Origin: Pseudomonadota bacterium
GTDB taxonomy: Bacteria; Pseudomonadota; Gammaproteobacteria; Steroidobacterales; Steroidobacteraceae
Direction of reading: 5' to 3'
Assembly: GCA_016713725.1 (NCBI GenBank)
Contig: JADJOO010000008.1
Coordinates: 144,707 to 208,706, forward strand
DNA: 64,000 bases
Numbering within the stretch: the first letter of the stretch is position 1; every line of letters starts with the position of its first letter. The notes beneath the pieces are model-generated. The model was not told where the DNA came from and ran no database searches. It was given only the letters and a program-made list of their open reading frames with translations. This document shows, piece after piece, positions 62,900-64,000 of the stretch. A program made the translations under genes and the position numbers.

Positions 62900-63945
62900 C
62901 AAATGACGCCGCGCCGTTCCTGGTCGAGCTCGATCGACTCGAACAAGGCGCGGAAGTTGCCTTCGCCAAAGCCATCATTGCCCTTGCGCTGGATGATCTC
63001 GAAGAAGATCGGGCCGATGACGTTGGTCGTGAAAATCTGCAACAGGATTCCGTCCTTGGCGCTGCCGTCGATCAGGATGTTGCGCTTCGAAAGTTCTTCG
63101 AGTTTCTCGCGGTGTCCGTCGACGCGCGCCGGCACGCCTTCGTAGTAGGTCGCGGGCGTGTCCTGGAACTGGACGCCGTTGGCCCGCAACACGTCTACCG
63201 TTGCATAAATGTCCGACGTGTGCAGCGCTATGTGCTGGATGCCCTCACCCTGGTACTCGCGCAGGTATTCCTCGATCTGCGACTTGTCGTCCTGCGATTC
63301 GTTGATCGGGATGCGGATCTTGCCGCAGGGACTGGTCATTGCCTTGCTGAACAGGCCGGTCTTCTTGCCCTCGATGTCGAAATAACGGATTTCACGGAAG
63401 TTGAACAGCTTCTCGTAGAAGCCCGCCCACTTGGCCATGTTGCCGCGATGCACGTTGTGAGTAAGGTGATCGATCACCGACAGGCCCGTCGAACGCCGCG
63501 AACCGCGGTCCTGCACGGGGACGAAGTCGACGTCGTAGATCGTGTTCTCGCCGTAGCGATCCACAAGGTACACCTGGCTGCCGCCAATGCCTTCGATGGC
63601 CGGGATGTTGAGTTCCATCGGTCCCACGGCGTTCTGCACCGGCTTCGCGCCGAGGTCCACCGCGCGCTTGAACGCCTGCGCGGCATCTTTCACACGAAAT
63701 GCCATCGCGCACGCGGACGGCCCGTGTTGCTGCGCGAAGCGCTGGCCGAAACTGCCCGGCTCGGCGTTGATGATGAAGTTGACGTCGCCCTGCCTGTGCA
63801 GCGTGACGTTCTTGCTCCTATGGCGTGCAGTGACCGGAAAACCCATGCGCTCGAACAGCGAACGCAGCAGTTCCGGGTCGGGCGCGGTGTATTCGACGAA
63901 CTCGAAACCGTCGGTACCCATCGGATTTTCGAAGAGGTCGGCCAT
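62899..63945 (-). CDS. hpd: 4-hydroxyphenylpyruvate dioxygenase
   Basis: 348 residues. Two vicinal-oxygen-chelate halves; iron ligands in VIDHLTHNVHRGN (His), GIQHIALHTSDI (His) and GPIFFEIIQRKGNDGFGEGN (Glu). The C-terminal FRALFESIELDQERRGV closes the active site as in known HPPDs. It makes homogentisate from 4-hydroxyphenylpyruvate. First gene in the direction of the hmgA-fumarylacetoacetase-aminotransferase row. Only 55 bases of upstream sequence remain in the window and show no clear promoter. Confidence 0.95.
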   Translation of the reverse strand: MADLFENPMGTDGFEFVEYTAPDPELLRSLFERMGFPVTARHRSKNVTLHRQGDVNFIINAEPGSFGQRFAQQHGPSACAMAFRVKDAAQAFKRAVDLGAKPVQNAVGPMELNIPAIEGIGGSQVYLVDRYGENTIYDVDFVPVQDRGSRRSTGLSVIDHLTHNVHRGNMAKWAGFYEKLFNFREIRYFDIEGKKTGLFSKAMTSPCGKIRIPINESQDDKSQIEEYLREYQGEGIQHIALHTSDIYATVDVLRANGVQFQDTPATYYEGVPARVDGHREKLEELSKRNILIDGSAKDGILLQIFTTNVIGPIFFEIIQRKGNDGFGEGNFRALFESIELDQERRGVI

Positions 63946-64000
63946 GGCAGCCCTCCCGCAAGTTAGTTACGAATGAAACTGTAGGCGCGCATGGTAGCTG

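Overview
The window is a high-GC (roughly two thirds G+C), densely coded chromosomal segment of a gammaproteobacterium. The evidence is gene order: fabD-fabG-acpP-fabF-pabB-pabC-mltG-tmk-holB-pilZ, dksA-gluQ, smc-zipA-ligA and rimP-nusA-infB-rbfA-truB-rpsO-pnp. ZipA, PilZ, a rhombosortase and general secretion pathway (type II) genes point the same way. I cannot name a genus. No rRNA, tRNA, CRISPR array, intact insertion sequence or prophage is visible.

Layout. 1-3.5 kb: end of a hydrogenase-4-like (Hyf) operon (hyfF, hyfG, hyfI homologues) followed by a cupin. The large subunit lacks all four Ni-binding cysteines, so it is better read as an energy-converting-hydrogenase-related (Ehr) membrane complex than as a hydrogenase. 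3.5-7.2 kb: minus-strand accessory genes (oxidoreductase, GNAT, glycosyltransferase, zinc alcohol dehydrogenase). 7.5-8.6 kb: wrecked gamma-glutamyltransferase. 8.8-13.7 kb: hypothetical protein, TIR-like (MTH538) protein, EEP phosphohydrolase, fadJ and a cNMP-binding/rhodanese fusion. 13.75-22.9 kb: fatty-acid/folate/cell-wall/replication operon on the minus strand. 23-29.4 kb: rhombosortase and gspGHIJKLMN. 29.4-35.4 kb: AddA/AddB-like helicase-nuclease pair. 35.4-36.7 kb: alaA. 36.7-41.5 kb: a frame-broken membrane protein gene, a non-coding stretch with inverted repeats, and a dipeptide/peptide-type ABC transporter without a substrate-binding protein. 41.5-48 kb: ligA, zipA, smc. 48.1-50.4 kb: dksA, gluQ, phaR on the plus strand. 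50.5-59.3 kb: transcription/translation operon read from the minus strand, with a structured leader containing two terminator-like hairpins. 59.4-64 kb: aromatic aminotransferase, fumarylacetoacetase, homogentisate dioxygenase and 4-hydroxyphenylpyruvate dioxygenase, which make most of a tyrosine degradation pathway.

Data quality shapes the reading. At least ten genes (hyfF, hyfG, the 3.5 kb oxidoreductase, the TIR-like gene, mltG, addB, oppD, zipA, smc, the NicO-like gene, probably gspI) are broken only by single-base frame changes. Several of them, such as smc and zipA, are essential or near-essential. Two long G runs (8161 and 50568) sit where sequence looks replaced. Most breaks are therefore probably consensus errors rather than biology, and I mark them as frameshifted CDS.

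Most interesting signals: the NiFe-less hydrogenase-like complex, the structured rimP-operon leader, the palindromic repeat family at 50.5 and 62.8 kb, the rhombosortase beside the type II secretion genes, the PabB with an anthranilate-synthase-type motif, and the DksA with a basic tail and no zinc finger.
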